Part shown: in pieces, positions 46,923-57,177 of the stretch | Position numbering within the stretch: the stretch's first letter is position 1 | Layout of the letters: each line of letters starts with the position of its first letter | Origin: Calothrix sp. PCC 7716 | GTDB lineage: Bacteria; Cyanobacteriota; Cyanobacteriia; Cyanobacteriales; Nostocaceae | Direction: 5' to 3' | Assembly (NCBI RefSeq): GCF_019977735.1 | Contig: NZ_AP025018.1 | Coordinates: 7,568,580-7,632,579, forward strand | Length of the DNA: 64,000 nt | The notes under the pieces: generated by a model | Told to the model about the DNA's origin: nothing | What the model saw: the letters and a program-made list of their open reading frames with translations, nothing else | Databases searched by the model: none | Made by a program: the position numbers and the translations under genes

Positions 46923-48602
46923 TTAAATATCTGTCTTTTGAATCATAAAGCTAAACTTTTCTAAGATTAGTTTTTTCCTTGCTTCGATAAATTGTTCGTA
47001 ATTATCTAGTTTCCATAGTTCTTTATCTTTGGGGATTAGATGTATGTCTAAATAATTGTCGTTTTTATCATTAAACCAGTCTTCAGGAAGAATATCTTTT
47101 TTTCCTCCGGCGCCGTTTTCTTCAGCGGTTAACAGCATACAGTTGGCTATTTGGTCTCTATCAAATTGTAGATATTTGAGGGTGTCTTTGCGGTTTGTTG
47201 TTGGGTTAATTTTTTTGATTTTACGTAGCTGCGATTGAGGAAATATATGGTCTATTTGTGGTAAGTTAGCATTATAAGCCGGATGATAGTTAAAATCTTT
47301 GTACCATAAGTTAAAGTATAGGTGGATGTATTTGGATGAGTAATGCTGTGTTAAAATGCTAGACTCAGTAATTTCTAAGTTTCTACCGTCTGCCCGAATG
47401 AGGTTAAATAGCTGTTTAATTTCAAATTCTCCAGTTTCTTTAATATTTCTGGTTAATTTATCAATTAATTTATCGGGACTACCACTAAAGGCGCCTGTAA
47501 GTAAGGTTCTTAGTATATAAGTATTTAAGTCTTTTATGTTAGACCATTTGTGGGGGTGGTGGTAGCGAAAGTAGATAATGGGAATTAATGATAGGTAAGA
47601 AGGGATACCTTTATCGGTGCGGAGAAAGGTTTTGCCTAAGAGGAAGTCTTTGACATCTTTGATGGCATTAGCTATATTGTCCCAGTTTTTAATAATTTCT
47701 TCCTTGGTGACTCCATCTCTAAACTTTTTAACATCATATTGGGCGCCTTTATCGAGTATGGTTATACAGGTTTTTAATATCAAGTCTCTGGTAAAACTGT
47801 AACCACATCTATTTAGTTCATCGATTAAGTTTTCTAACTCTTCGTCTGCATCATCCCAACTAGATGTTAATAAAGAAAATAGTAAATCTGATTTACCTAG
47901 TTGAGTACCACCAGAATTTGCTCTAATAAAAATTTCAACAACATCATCTTCTTGATATGCATTTGGCTTATCAACACTATCAAGTTCTTGATATATGACA
48001 AAATCTACTGTACAAAACTGTCTCATAGTTAGAGCAATATTTTGACGAATACGTCTTTTGTCGTCTTTACTTAACTCTTCATCACTATTTTCAATAATTG
48101 ATTCGGCTATTTCGTCATAGGTTTGATAGCTAAAAATAATATCTTTGAATTTAACCCAAGGGAATTTAACAGTGTCAGGGTTTAAAAATTTGAAATTATA
48201 ACGTATATCTTCTGGCGCCGCTAATTCTCCACTTAATACGTTGAAGAATAGTTCTTTTTTATCATAGCTGCCTTTTAAGCCAATATACATAGCTTGTAAG
48301 CGTTGCTGCCCATCTAGAACTAGTAGTTTTGTTTGACTATTCTCTGGAACATAAAAGTCGGTAAGCTTCAAATTTTGCTTGTAGTTATCAATAAATTTAC
48401 GACACTTGATTTTTGCGTTTGTACGCCATACTAAAAGGGTGCTGATAGGGTATTCGCGCATTATTGAGTCAAATAGCCGCTCTATTTGTTCTTCTGACCA
48501 AACGAAGGGACGTTGAATATTGGGTAGCCAGAAACCGCCTTGATATTCTTCATTGTTGAGATAGGTTACAATTTTACGAATGGTTTCTTTTAGACTTTTC
48601 AT
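46923..48602 (-). CDS. DUF262/DUF1524 protein, GmrSD-like restriction endonuclease
   Basis: 559 residues. The N-terminal ParB-like DUF262 domain has FWLPNIQRPFVWSEEQIERL, then FDSIMREYPIST and LLVLDGQQRLQAMYIGL (DGQQR near 94). The C-terminal HNH-type region has LPQIDHIFPQSQLRKI (near 450) and DQIANCMLLTAEENGAGGK. This matches the GmrS-GmrD fusion layout of type IV enzymes, which cut modified DNA using NTP. Both active regions look intact. It sits between the DUF1156 methyltransferase and the helicase, on the same strand, with gaps of 135-145 bases on both sides filled by palindromic repeats, so it may be an addition to the core operon. Confidence 0.88.
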   Translation of the reverse strand: MKSLKETIRKIVTYLNNEEYQGGFWLPNIQRPFVWSEEQIERLFDSIMREYPISTLLVWRTNAKIKCRKFIDNYKQNLKLTDFYVPENSQTKLLVLDGQQRLQAMYIGLKGSYDKKELFFNVLSGELAAPEDIRYNFKFLNPDTVKFPWVKFKDIIFSYQTYDEIAESIIENSDEELSKDDKRRIRQNIALTMRQFCTVDFVIYQELDSVDKPNAYQEDDVVEIFIRANSGGTQLGKSDLLFSLLTSSWDDADEELENLIDELNRCGYSFTRDLILKTCITILDKGAQYDVKKFRDGVTKEEIIKNWDNIANAIKDVKDFLLGKTFLRTDKGIPSYLSLIPIIYFRYHHPHKWSNIKDLNTYILRTLLTGAFSGSPDKLIDKLTRNIKETGEFEIKQLFNLIRADGRNLEITESSILTQHYSSKYIHLYFNLWYKDFNYHPAYNANLPQIDHIFPQSQLRKIKKINPTTNRKDTLKYLQFDRDQIANCMLLTAEENGAGGKKDILPEDWFNDKNDNYLDIHLIPKDKELWKLDNYEQFIEARKKLILEKFSFMIQKTDI

Positions 48603-48644
48603 AGGTAAACTTTTAGTAAATGATGATATTTCCCCCTTTGCGCT

Positions 48645-48698
48645 CTTTGCGTTCTTTGCGGTTCGTTAAAGAATTAAACCGCAAAGGACGCAAAGGAC
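48645..48698. repeat. Inverted repeat in operon gap
   Basis: CTTTGCGTTCTTTGCGGTT at 48645-48663 pairs with AACCGCAAAGGACGCAAAG from 48677, with a 13-base loop and one mismatch. Related to the GCAAAGGACGCAAAGGACAC repeats frequent in cyanobacterial intergenic DNA. Confidence 0.7.
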
Positions 48699-48747
48699 AC
48701 GTAAAGCGGAGCTTTTCCCGAAGGGTAGAAAGAGAAGAAAAGAGGTA

Positions 48748-51684
48748 TTATGCTATTTGAATGTTTAACCACAGTTCTAATTGTTTAGGCTGAGGTACTT
48801 TCTCGCTGAATGCTAAACGACGCAAACTTTCTAAGACATCAAAATCTTTTGCTGCTTCTGCTACTTCTCCTTCTTCATCTGTGAAACCTGTATAGGTACT
48901 AGAGACGGGTAACACTTCTAATACTGCTAATAAAGCGGTTTGAAAATCTGGGTCTTTATCAACTTCGTTACTTTCCAGCAGTTTTTTAGCAGCTTCTAAA
49001 CCATTGCTACGCGCGCGGTTAGCTGCATGGTGTAATGCATCAATCATCGCGCGACTGCCATCTGGTGAACCTAAACTAGCTTTTGCCGCGCGCTGGCTAC
49101 TATCCCATAATATTAAATCGCTAGATTGTTTTTGGGCTAAGTAACCAACTATTTCTTTGTCTAAGTCTACACCTACAACTCTGGCTAACCGCAAAGCTTC
49201 ATCATAGGGGAAACGAGGAGCTTCAAAAGCATCCCAAGCTAAAACAAACCATTCGGTGATGGGGTCTAAATTTGTTTGGCGTTTTGTACCTAAAAGTTGT
49301 TCCATCCGCCATTGTTTCACCTCCCGTCTAGCTGCGTCTAAAGCATCTTCGGGGGTAACAGCATAAGGGTCAAACTCATCAAATAAGTTCGTTTGCTTAC
49401 TTTTTTGTTTAATTTTTGGTGGGGTTTTGGGAGTACCACGAGTAAGAGGCCAGTGTTGTGATAGTTCTTGTAAAGCAGGACCAAAGCAGGAGAGATATAA
49501 GTCAACGCCTTTAATACCATACTTTTGAAATTCTTGGACTCGTTTTCTAACAGCTTTGGCAACATCCTTTTCTACATCTTCCCAATAAACGGTATCATTT
49601 TCTGCTTTGGGGGGACGGGGACGACAAACGAGGAATATAGTACTTTTAGCCGCAGCTTTATCTTTTATATGTAGACTTCCTTCTGCTTCTGTGTTTACAG
49701 GCCATGAAGCAGTGATAGTGAAACCTGCTTCTAGTAAACCACTGGCTAAAGCGTCCCAGGCGCCTTGAGCTTTATGGGTGAACATAAGTGTGAGAATACC
49801 ATCTTCTTTGAGGACACGACGACACTCACTAAAAATACTCGCCATGCGTTCTTGATAATCTTTGGTTGCTAATGCCTTGGCGCCTTTCTCTCCTTGGAAC
49901 TTAGCAGGGTTGGCTACGGCTTCGTTTTCTTTATCTGTTAGTTGGCGAGTAAAAAATTCAGGGTAGACATAACCTGCGGTACGCTTTAGCCAAACATAGA
50001 AGAAGTCGCTTAGTTCTGCGTACATTACATTATCATAGTAAGGAGGGTCAAAGACAATGGCATCTATGCTGTTATCTTCTAGATGAGACAGGTTATCTCC
50101 CGAATCGTTTGTAATTGTAATGTTGGGTATGCTAAAAGATGGCGATGTTAATAATTGAAGTTGCTTTCCTTTGCTGTTATAATTTTTAATATTAATATCT
50201 GAACGGCTTAATTCGATTAGTTCTTTGATACATTTTTCAGTTTGTTCTATTGCCCAATCATAGCCAAAACCTGTTATAAGAGGCGCCATTTCAGCGAAAG
50301 ACCAACAAAAAGCAAAATCATGGCGATTAAAAGTATTTGCTATAACTTCTCTTGTTGGCATCCATACTGACATTATAGAGTTATAATTTAGCAGTTTATC
50401 TAAAGCAAAACTTAAGTAAACAAACGCTACTTTTGTTGCTTCGTCAAACCCGACTTTTGTGTTTTCCTCTTGTAATAATTCTCGTAATGCTTCTACACTT
50501 ATACCATGACAAAGAAGTTGGCGTTTAGAAAAGAAATCAGACCAATAATTTAATCCGTACAAGTATGAATCACGAGTTTCAAAACCGTAAGGTATACTTT
50601 CAGTAGGAATAATATCTAATGCTTGCCATTCAATTAATTTTTCATCTAACTTTCCTTTAATTTCTACTGAATTATTATCACTTGGCAGAGAAGCGCGGTA
50701 TTTTCTTTGCCATTTTTCTTTTGTTTTTCCTGTTTTAGTTGTATTGACTATCTTTTCTTTATACACAACAGCAAATAATTGTTCGCCCATTTCTCCAGCT
50801 TGAGCTTGGCATTTAATCTCTTCAATTGAAACAACTCGATTACAATCAGGATAAGGACATTGAGCATCACCTTTACTAACTGTTCCTTCTGACTGGTCTT
50901 TGCTTTTATGGACAATTTCAAACTCACAGATGCGCTTATTTAAATTAGGCTTTAAGCGTATTCCTGTACCATCAGGTGAAAGTTTCCAGTTAGGTGAAAG
51001 GGGAATAAGACCTTCGCAATAAGGGCAGCGTATAGTACGGGCATAAAGATAACCGTCAACTCTATTATTATTAGGTTCAGCAGGAAATATACCTTGATAT
51101 TTTGGTTCTGCTCTTTTAATAAATTGTTTAGAAATACGTTTATATTCTTCCAGAATTTTCAATCCATATTTTATAGGTGCTTCTAATGTTTGTTTAAGAA
51201 TAACAGATGCTACTGGATTAATGTCATTAGCAATAGTTTCAAAACCAAGGCGTATTGATTCAAAAGGGATACTACCTCCGCCTGCTGTAGGGTCTAAAGT
51301 AACAGGATTTTTCAGACCTATTCTATTTGTTTCATACCTCAACCATTCTTTATCCCTATCTGAAGGAATATAAGAAAATGCTCGTTCATATCCATAAATA
51401 TTAGTACCTAAATTTTCTCCAGTCTTTTTAGCTTTTTCTATTTTCCTGCGAGTTGCAACTGGGTCACCATGAATACCTAAAACATGGAGAAACCTTTTAT
51501 GGTCAGCATCCGCAGGTAATAAAGATGCTAAGACTGCTGCTCTTGATGCTACTAAAGGGCGCCTTGCCCACCAAACATGAAGGTAATATATAGGGGGTAA
51601 GGCTGTCATTGAACGTCTTTCTCTGACGCTTTCTTCACCTATTTCCGCTACAGGTAGCCACTCTTCAATTAACCTTCTAGTCAT
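48748..51684 (-). CDS. DUF1156 adenine-type DNA methyltransferase (anti-phage associated)
   Basis: 978 residues. The N-terminal DUF1156 segment is [20 protein letters not shown], then [23 protein letters not shown] motif [18 protein letters not shown] is near 128, two zinc-ribbon pairs ([18 protein letters not shown]) lie near 220-285, and the catalytic [15 protein letters not shown] (DPPY type) is near 543. It would methylate adenine (or cytosine N4) in DNA, giving self-marking. Proteins of this kind are known next to DUF499 ATPases in defence clusters. The start is supported by the family's usual beginning. No target specificity can be read from the sequence. Confidence 0.9.
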   Translation of the reverse strand: MTRRLIEEWLPVAEIGEESVRERRSMTALPPIYYLHVWWARRPLVASRAAVLASLLPADADHKRFLHVLGIHGDPVATRRKIEKAKKTGENLGTNIYGYERAFSYIPSDRDKEWLRYETNRIGLKNPVTLDPTAGGGSIPFESIRLGFETIANDINPVASVILKQTLEAPIKYGLKILEEYKRISKQFIKRAEPKYQGIFPAEPNNNRVDGYLYARTIRCPYCEGLIPLSPNWKLSPDGTGIRLKPNLNKRICEFEIVHKSKDQSEGTVSKGDAQCPYPDCNRVVSIEEIKCQAQAGEMGEQLFAVVYKEKIVNTTKTGKTKEKWQRKYRASLPSDNNSVEIKGKLDEKLIEWQALDIIPTESIPYGFETRDSYLYGLNYWSDFFSKRQLLCHGISVEALRELLQEENTKVGFDEATKVAFVYLSFALDKLLNYNSIMSVWMPTREVIANTFNRHDFAFCWSFAEMAPLITGFGYDWAIEQTEKCIKELIELSRSDINIKNYNSKGKQLQLLTSPSFSIPNITITNDSGDNLSHLEDNSIDAIVFDPPYYDNVMYAELSDFFYVWLKRTAGYVYPEFFTRQLTDKENEAVANPAKFQGEKGAKALATKDYQERMASIFSECRRVLKEDGILTLMFTHKAQGAWDALASGLLEAGFTITASWPVNTEAEGSLHIKDKAAAKSTIFLVCRPRPPKAENDTVYWEDVEKDVAKAVRKRVQEFQKYGIKGVDLYLSCFGPALQELSQHWPLTRGTPKTPPKIKQKSKQTNLFDEFDPYAVTPEDALDAARREVKQWRMEQLLGTKRQTNLDPITEWFVLAWDAFEAPRFPYDEALRLARVVGVDLDKEIVGYLAQKQSSDLILWDSSQRAAKASLGSPDGSRAMIDALHHAANRARSNGLEAAKKLLESNEVDKDPDFQTALLAVLEVLPVSSTYTGFTDEEGEVAEAAKDFDVLESLRRLAFSEKVPQPKQLELWLNIQIA

Positions 51685-51768
51685 AATATTTTTTAATAGT
51701 TTTGGGTGTTGCTGTCTTTCTCTTCTCTGTGTTCTCTGTGTCCCTGTGGTAAAGAGAATTACATGATT

Positions 51769-51790
51769 GAACAGGCAGGGATGCCTGTTC
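51769..51790. repeat. Hairpin repeat in operon gap
   Basis: GAACAGGCA and TGCCTGTTC form a nine-pair stem with a GGGA loop. An AGAGAACACAGAG-type direct repeat lies just beside it (about 51715-51740). Dispersed repeat type. Confidence 0.7.
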
Positions 51791-51800
51791 TACAAGAGGA

Positions 51801-52298
51801 TTAATTTTGATCTGTCAATAAACAGCGCAATGCCATTAGGACTCGCCGGGGGTTTTTACGATGCATTGCCATTCCTAACCAGTAAGCTGCTTCCTCTTTG
51901 CCCATTGCTTCTATTCCTTCAGCACAAAAGCGTATATTTTCGCGGTTTCGCATCGGCGCCAATACGCGAAACATTAAGCCCATTCTTAGTGCTTGTTCTT
52001 CGTCAAGGTTAAAATCTTTGATTTCACCTCTTTGTAGTTTGGTTAAATCAATGTTTATTTGCTTGAGTTGACGTAGTAAGCGATGTTCAATTAAAGCGAA
52101 GTTTCTACCTTTTATTCCGGCTACACGTTTGGGATTTTTAAGATGTGGTGTGGCTGGAGATGGTAGTTGCCATATTTCTAATGATAAGTCGCTTCCAGGC
52201 AATTTTTCTACTTTTAATTGGTATTGAGGTGTACTCAAGTTTTTAGTAAAGGAATCGTAATTATATGAAAATTGGGTAAATGATAGAGTTGCAACCAT
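51801..52298 (-). CDS. Small protein of the DUF499/DUF1156 cluster
   Basis: 165 residues, soluble, beta-rich first half and helical second half (LRMGLMFRVLAPMRNRENIR, then FCAEGIEAMGKEEAAYWLG). It lies 2 bases after the DUF499 gene stop, so the two are translationally linked. A small gene in this place is usual in such clusters (DUF7680- or DUF3780-like), but I cannot tell which family from memory. No catalytic motif is visible; an adaptor role between ATPase and methyltransferase is plausible. Confidence 0.65.
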   Translation of the reverse strand: MVATLSFTQFSYNYDSFTKNLSTPQYQLKVEKLPGSDLSLEIWQLPSPATPHLKNPKRVAGIKGRNFALIEHRLLRQLKQINIDLTKLQRGEIKDFNLDEEQALRMGLMFRVLAPMRNRENIRFCAEGIEAMGKEEAAYWLGMAMHRKNPRRVLMALRCLLTDQN

Positions 52299-52300
52299 TT

Positions 52301-55300
52301 TTAACGCGCCTCTGCATAAGCTTCTACAAATGCTGCACCAGTGGCGAATCTGGTTAGCTTTTCTGTGATTTTTTCTGGTTCGCCTCCATTTAGGTCTAAC
52401 CCGCTGGTGTAGGTTAGGGTAAATGTCATTTCTAGGTTGGTTTCGGATGCTGCTCTTAGTTGAGGTTCTAAAAATCCTCTTATTGGTTGAGCGTCGTTTA
52501 CTTGTCCTTTAAATTCCATGCTGAAGCTGCTATTATTAGTGGTTTCATATTCAGCTTTGAGTTCTATTTGTTTTTCGGCGCCTGATATGGTATTGATAAC
52601 ACCAAGTAGTTTAAATCCATCATTACCATCAAATACTCTTAAGCTAAGAAGATTTATTTTCTTGATTTGGGCATTGCGCGCGTCTTCCCAAATTTTGGTT
52701 AATGCTTCTCGTAATGGCGCCTCTGCTTTAAAAATATTTGGTCGAGCAGGTGGTATGATAATTTCTTGAGTGCCTTTGGTAGTAAAATTGTAACTACTGC
52801 CTTTGTCTGCTACTTTAGTTATGGTAGGCTGAATTTCTTCATCAGGAATGCTAGTTGTACCTGTATTGGTTGTTGGAGTTACTGTAACAGCAGGACGAGG
52901 CCATATACCATGTTCTTTGGCATAGGTTGCAGTAAAAACAATTGACTGTTCATCAATTTTAATTTCTGCATAGGGGTCGCCTTGTCCTAATAGTAAGTCT
53001 CCACTTTGATAAACATAAATTCCCTGCTCTATTCCTAGCCGCACCATTTTAATAAAGGTGTCATCACTAAGCATGATGGGGAAACGGGGGTCTTTGCGAA
53101 ACTCTGCTCTTAGTTCAGCGGTGCTAATTTGTCCTTTTTTCAAGGGTGTTTGGTCTCTAACATAATTTGGAGCAGGTGGGTTACTATTGGGCTGAAGTAA
53201 TTTTTGATTATCTAGCAATGCTTTGACAATTTCTTGCTGCCCATTTCCGGGACGTTCGGAAGCTGAGGGTAAGTCAAAAGCTGTATGCGCTAAATCAACA
53301 TTTGCTCCATCAAGACGGTTACGAGATGGGTAAAAAAGATGTCGATAACATTGTTGGATAATAATCGCTAATTCTTGTTCGGATTTTTTGTACAGTTCGT
53401 TAACTTTTTCTTGCTGATGTTCTGGTAATTGTGCCATACGGTCAGGCGCCCGCATTGCATCTAATGCCAAGCGATAAAGTATTTTATTTTTCATTTCATC
53501 ACGAGTGGCATCATCAGCAACCAAAAATACCAAGTTATTTAGTAATTGACGAAATCTTGATTGGTTTCCTTGATAGCGATAGATATTTTCTACTAACTGT
53601 GGTACTTTTACTGCTTCATTCTTAACTGTTTCAGCATCGTAACTGATTAGTACTAAATTAGGTTTTCCATCTCCTATATCATCTACTACATCATAGGCGC
53701 CTCCTGCAAAGGGATTCAAATTAAAGGTTCTCCCACTAAAAATACTACGAATATGGTCTTGTAATAAATTTCTAGCTTCATTCGTATCTACTTGCTTTGT
53801 TTGGCGCCGAATGAGGACACCAAGATTAACTTCGGTTAAAAAGCGTAAGGGTGCAGTGGGACGGTCATCAAGATAAGCAGATTCAATAATAAACTTTTGA
53901 CGCGCGTCGTTAATAAAGCTGACATCCAAACCAGGAGAAAGGATAGCATAACGCAAGTTTACTTCATCGATACCTTGAAGGTTTTCATTAAATGCGAAGG
54001 TATTCCAAAGTATATTTCGAGCGACAAAAGAAGCATAAGGCGCCAAACCTGCATAGTATTTAATATCTAACTGTTGTGCTAAAGAAGTTCCTTTGTCGGT
54101 TGCTGCTACATCATTTTCAATTACAGGGTCAAATCTTCCTAATTCTAGACGAGTTGTAATTTCATCTCGGATGGGAATGCAACCTGGATTAACATGATGT
54201 AGATGAATAGCATAGGTATTCGCAGGTTGTTCTTGCCAAATATAAGCAATGGTTCGTGTCAGTAACCTCAACATTCCCCGAACACGCTGGAAGGTACTTA
54301 ACGTCGAGAGTTTATCTGTCAGTAAGTCCATCAATGCTGGGTGAAAAGGAAAACCATTCCGAAAATCTGCTGCTCTATCTACGTTGACACGCTCTGTTGG
54401 TAAATCACTGCGATGAGTTACCCATAATTGGTTATAGTTACGAATTACCTCTTCAGCAGCATCATTATCAATATAGGAAAATAATCGGCGCCGTAATACT
54501 TGGACAGTTTCCTGCTCTGTAGTTGGGTTTAAAAGCGTAGCAAGGCGCCCAGCAACTTTTGTAGCTTCGTCGAGTTTTTCTGCGATAAATTCATTCTCTT
54601 GAGAGTAAGCATCTGTCGCTTTCCCTTCTTTACCAACTGCCAAAGTAAAGACCACACATGCTTTTTCTGAGGAACTTACAGCTTTAAATAAACCTGTCAA
54701 AAAAGGCGTTAACTGGTCTTGCTCCTTTCTGCCTTTGATTTTACGTAAATATATAGATAATTCATCTAGCAATATTAATACTGGCTGATTTGCAAATAAC
54801 TCTTGAATTGTAGCGGCGCCGGGAGCAACTTTTTCAATATCGCTTTGACGTACTTTCTCATATCCAGCAACTCCAGCTAAACCATAAGCCAGTTCTCCCC
54901 AAGGTGTATAAGCTCTTAAACCGTTACCAAGAGGTCTACCATTAACTGGGTCTGCATTTTCCCCATCAAAAGCAGCTAATCTTACGGTAGTTGTCGGCAC
55001 AAGTTCAGGCTCAATAAATTCCTGAATATTCTCCACACCCTGCATTCCTTGCGCTGCATGAGTCAGAGCAATCAAACTGTGGGTTTTACCACCACCGTAC
55101 TGCGTATCTAGCCGTAAAACTGCAGAGCCTCCTAAACCTTGTAGCCTTTGGCACACAGTTTTTAATAATGCCTTTAACCCAAGGGTGGGATGAGTATTTG
55201 CAAAAAATTTATTTGCTACAGCATATTCGGCTGGTGCAGTCTTATTTATAACCTGAGCTAAGTCTGCGGCAAAATCAGACTCTCGAATATCTCCTTTTAA

Positions 55301-55342
55301 AATGTCCGGGCGAGGACTACAAATTTCAAATAAGGTTTTCAT
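52301..55342 (-). CDS. DUF499 AAA-type ATPase (anti-phage associated)
   Basis: 1013 residues. Walker A is LDTQYGGGKTHSLIALTHA near 80-98; Walker B is PVLILLDELSIYLRKIKG near 185-202. VFTLAVGKEGKATDAYS may be a sensor strand, and LSTLSTFQRVRGMLRLLTRT is a typical DUF499 helical segment. A long C-terminal region follows. DUF499 ATPases occur beside DUF1156 methyltransferases in predicted and tested defence clusters and are thought to drive target recognition or loading. It starts 2 bases after the XRE regulator stop, so the regulator and this gene are one transcript. It looks intact. Confidence 0.88.
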   Translation of the reverse strand: MKTLFEICSPRPDILKGDIRESDFAADLAQVINKTAPAEYAVANKFFANTHPTLGLKALLKTVCQRLQGLGGSAVLRLDTQYGGGKTHSLIALTHAAQGMQGVENIQEFIEPELVPTTTVRLAAFDGENADPVNGRPLGNGLRAYTPWGELAYGLAGVAGYEKVRQSDIEKVAPGAATIQELFANQPVLILLDELSIYLRKIKGRKEQDQLTPFLTGLFKAVSSSEKACVVFTLAVGKEGKATDAYSQENEFIAEKLDEATKVAGRLATLLNPTTEQETVQVLRRRLFSYIDNDAAEEVIRNYNQLWVTHRSDLPTERVNVDRAADFRNGFPFHPALMDLLTDKLSTLSTFQRVRGMLRLLTRTIAYIWQEQPANTYAIHLHHVNPGCIPIRDEITTRLELGRFDPVIENDVAATDKGTSLAQQLDIKYYAGLAPYASFVARNILWNTFAFNENLQGIDEVNLRYAILSPGLDVSFINDARQKFIIESAYLDDRPTAPLRFLTEVNLGVLIRRQTKQVDTNEARNLLQDHIRSIFSGRTFNLNPFAGGAYDVVDDIGDGKPNLVLISYDAETVKNEAVKVPQLVENIYRYQGNQSRFRQLLNNLVFLVADDATRDEMKNKILYRLALDAMRAPDRMAQLPEHQQEKVNELYKKSEQELAIIIQQCYRHLFYPSRNRLDGANVDLAHTAFDLPSASERPGNGQQEIVKALLDNQKLLQPNSNPPAPNYVRDQTPLKKGQISTAELRAEFRKDPRFPIMLSDDTFIKMVRLGIEQGIYVYQSGDLLLGQGDPYAEIKIDEQSIVFTATYAKEHGIWPRPAVTVTPTTNTGTTSIPDEEIQPTITKVADKGSSYNFTTKGTQEIIIPPARPNIFKAEAPLREALTKIWEDARNAQIKKINLLSLRVFDGNDGFKLLGVINTISGAEKQIELKAEYETTNNSSFSMEFKGQVNDAQPIRGFLEPQLRAASETNLEMTFTLTYTSGLDLNGGEPEKITEKLTRFATGAAFVEAYAEAR

Positions 55343-55344
55343 TA

Positions 55345-55593
55345 CTAATGAGAGGAATGTTTATTTAGCAACTCTTTTCCGCGCTCACCCATCTCTATTA
55401 GTTGCTGCTCAAGATTTTTTACCGCTAGGCGTGATGGTATGGAATGACCATTTTCCCAGCGGTTCACTGTAGAAAATGTCACACCAATTAGACTAGCGAA
55501 GTCTTCTTGAGACAGCCCTAAATTCAAACGAATATCGCGGATAAGCCTTCCACATGTTGGTTGTGAAAGTACCAAGATGGGGCGCCTATTCAT
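55345..55593 (-). CDS. XRE-family HTH regulator, first gene of the defence operon
   Basis: 82 residues with one helix-turn-helix: GRLIRDIRLNLGLSQEDFAS, then LIGVTFSTVNRWENGHSIPS. This is the Cro/CI type. Being first in the minus-strand operon and directly coupled to the DUF499 gene, it probably controls its own promoter, whose likely operator is the palindrome at 55617-55642, 24 bases before its ATG. It could restrain the operon until infection. Confidence 0.9.
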   Translation of the reverse strand: MNRRPILVLSQPTCGRLIRDIRLNLGLSQEDFASLIGVTFSTVNRWENGHSIPSRLAVKNLEQQLIEMGERGKELLNKHSSH

Positions 55594-56174
55594 TTATACT
55601 TAGACGAATCATTAATATAGCGTGTGCTATGTCATACGCTATCTCACCGTATCTTCTCTGTCAAGTACTAACAAAAATTACGTATATTTTTTTAATTTTT
55701 TTCATCAAATATAAGTATAATTACTGTGATTGGTGCGAATGATAGATTTATTTCGACTGTTTATGACAGCTAAATTTGGCACCAATTTTCTTTGATGGTG
55801 ATTATTAGTATATTTGCACTAAGTACAAAGGTTTTAAATTTGGTGTATTGAAATTGGCGCTGATGCTTGGAGATTTTTAATTAGTTGGCGCCTTGACAGC
55901 GTTGGTAACAGTGAGGTAAACGACTCCACCCTACTAGCTCCAAAAAAATCTTTAGTCTAAAAATCTTTTTTAGTACTATAAGCCTGTTAATAAATCTTAA
56001 AAACTGGGTACGTTATGTAATAGGAGATATTTTGCAACAAAATTAAATACTTAGAAAGCATGTATTACAACAGTTAGTTCAATTTAGAGGCTGTACACTG
56101 GGAAACCTATTTGTACACAGCTATTGTTTTTCACAGTTGGGAATACTTGCTGTTTTAAGTATGGGAGCTAACTT
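55594..56174. promoter_or_regulatory. Divergent regulatory gap of the defence locus
   Basis: 580 bases between the XRE gene (minus) and the kinase gene (plus). It is AT-rich with the palindrome at 55617-55642 near the XRE side, and TTGGCACCAATTTT-like and GGCGCC motifs in the middle. Near the kinase, GGGAGC lies about 8 bases before the ATG and serves as a ribosome site. Both promoters must be here, but no clear -35/-10 pair could be fixed by eye. Confidence 0.55.
55617..55642. promoter_or_regulatory. Candidate XRE operator palindrome
   Basis: ATAGCGT and ACGCTAT are arms of a 26-base inverted repeat with a 12-base centre that itself contains GCTAT. It lies 24-49 bases upstream of the XRE start, the usual place for autoregulation by a short Cro/CI-type protein. 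Binding is inferred. Confidence 0.5.
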
Positions 56175-57155
56175 ATGAATGTATATGATGCCAAAGGTCA
56201 GGGGCGCCCGTTAGGAGAACAAATCGGTGGAGGAGGTCAAGGAAATGTTTATTTAGTTGGCTCTGAGCCAAATAAAGTTGTCAAAATATTTCATCAAGAT
56301 AAGTTGAAAGAAAGAGGAGCAGGATTTATAGAAAAAATACAATTACAAATTGAGATGAAAGAATTAGTCTCTCACTCTAATATTGCTTGGCCAAGAATTT
56401 TAGTTTTTGATAAAAATGCTCAATGCATTGGATATGCCATGAAAAGGATTGAAGGCGTACCATTGACAAAACTAGCACATCCAATGCTATATCAAAAATA
56501 CTTTCCGAATTTAGATAGATTGAATATAGTAAGAATGTTGCTATATTTATTAGATATAGTTAAAGATTTACATAATCATAAAGTATATATAGGAGATATA
56601 AATAAAGAAAATATCATTTGTGAACCTAAATCTTTTCAACCTTATTTAATTGATGCAGATAGTTACCAAATAAAAAACGATAAAAAAACTTATCATTGTC
56701 CTGTTGGTAGACCAGAAATGACTCCAGTAGAACATCATGGAAAAGATTTTCGGTTAGTCACAAGGACAGTTGAAAGTGACCTATTTTCATTAGCAATTCT
56801 TATGTTTGAATGCTTAATGTTAGGACGACATCCTTATGATAACATCGGTGGTGGAAATCCTGTAGAGAATTTAAGAAATGGTAGTTTTCCATATGGGAGA
56901 GGAGGTGTAAGACCTGGTTACGAAGGGGCAATTCCGAGAGGAGATTGGTACAATATTTGGAGTCATCTAACATACGATGTAAAAAGTCTATTTATCAAAA
57001 CTTTAAAAGATGGTGTTAATGAACCATCCCAACGTGCATCTATTGCAGAATGGCAAGATGCATTAGAAAGATATTTTTATGCAATGGAAAAGGGATATAA
57101 TACCAAAGAAATAAAGCCTAAAGAAGCAAAACAAAGTCAAAATGACGAGTATTAA
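56175..57155 (+). CDS. Protein kinase-like protein of a TerY-P type triad
   Basis: 326 residues. The glycine loop IGGGGQGNVYLV is near residue 17, the ATP lysine is in KVVKIFHQDK, and the catalytic loop is VYIGDINKENIIC. It has GD-x-N where typical kinases have HRD, with Asp and Asn kept. The metal-binding triplet is LIDADSYQI (DAD for DFG). ESDLFSLAILMFECLMLGRH is the F-helix region. These are normal for the Ser/Thr kinase-like member of TerY-P triads. It is the first of three plus-strand genes, 22 bases before the vWA gene. The substrate is unknown; the phosphatase two genes on is the natural counterpart. Confidence 0.85.
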   Translation: MNVYDAKGQGRPLGEQIGGGGQGNVYLVGSEPNKVVKIFHQDKLKERGAGFIEKIQLQIEMKELVSHSNIAWPRILVFDKNAQCIGYAMKRIEGVPLTKLAHPMLYQKYFPNLDRLNIVRMLLYLLDIVKDLHNHKVYIGDINKENIICEPKSFQPYLIDADSYQIKNDKKTYHCPVGRPEMTPVEHHGKDFRLVTRTVESDLFSLAILMFECLMLGRHPYDNIGGGNPVENLRNGSFPYGRGGVRPGYEGAIPRGDWYNIWSHLTYDVKSLFIKTLKDGVNEPSQRASIAEWQDALERYFYAMEKGYNTKEIKPKEAKQSQNDEY

Positions 57156-57177
57156 TCATTAAAATGGAGAAAATTTT

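Noticed and set aside
48748-51684. BREX or Pgl assignment of the methyltransferase cluster
   Set aside because: No PglZ, BrxA, BrxB or BrxL-like gene is present; the DUF1156 and DUF499 signatures point to a different cluster type.
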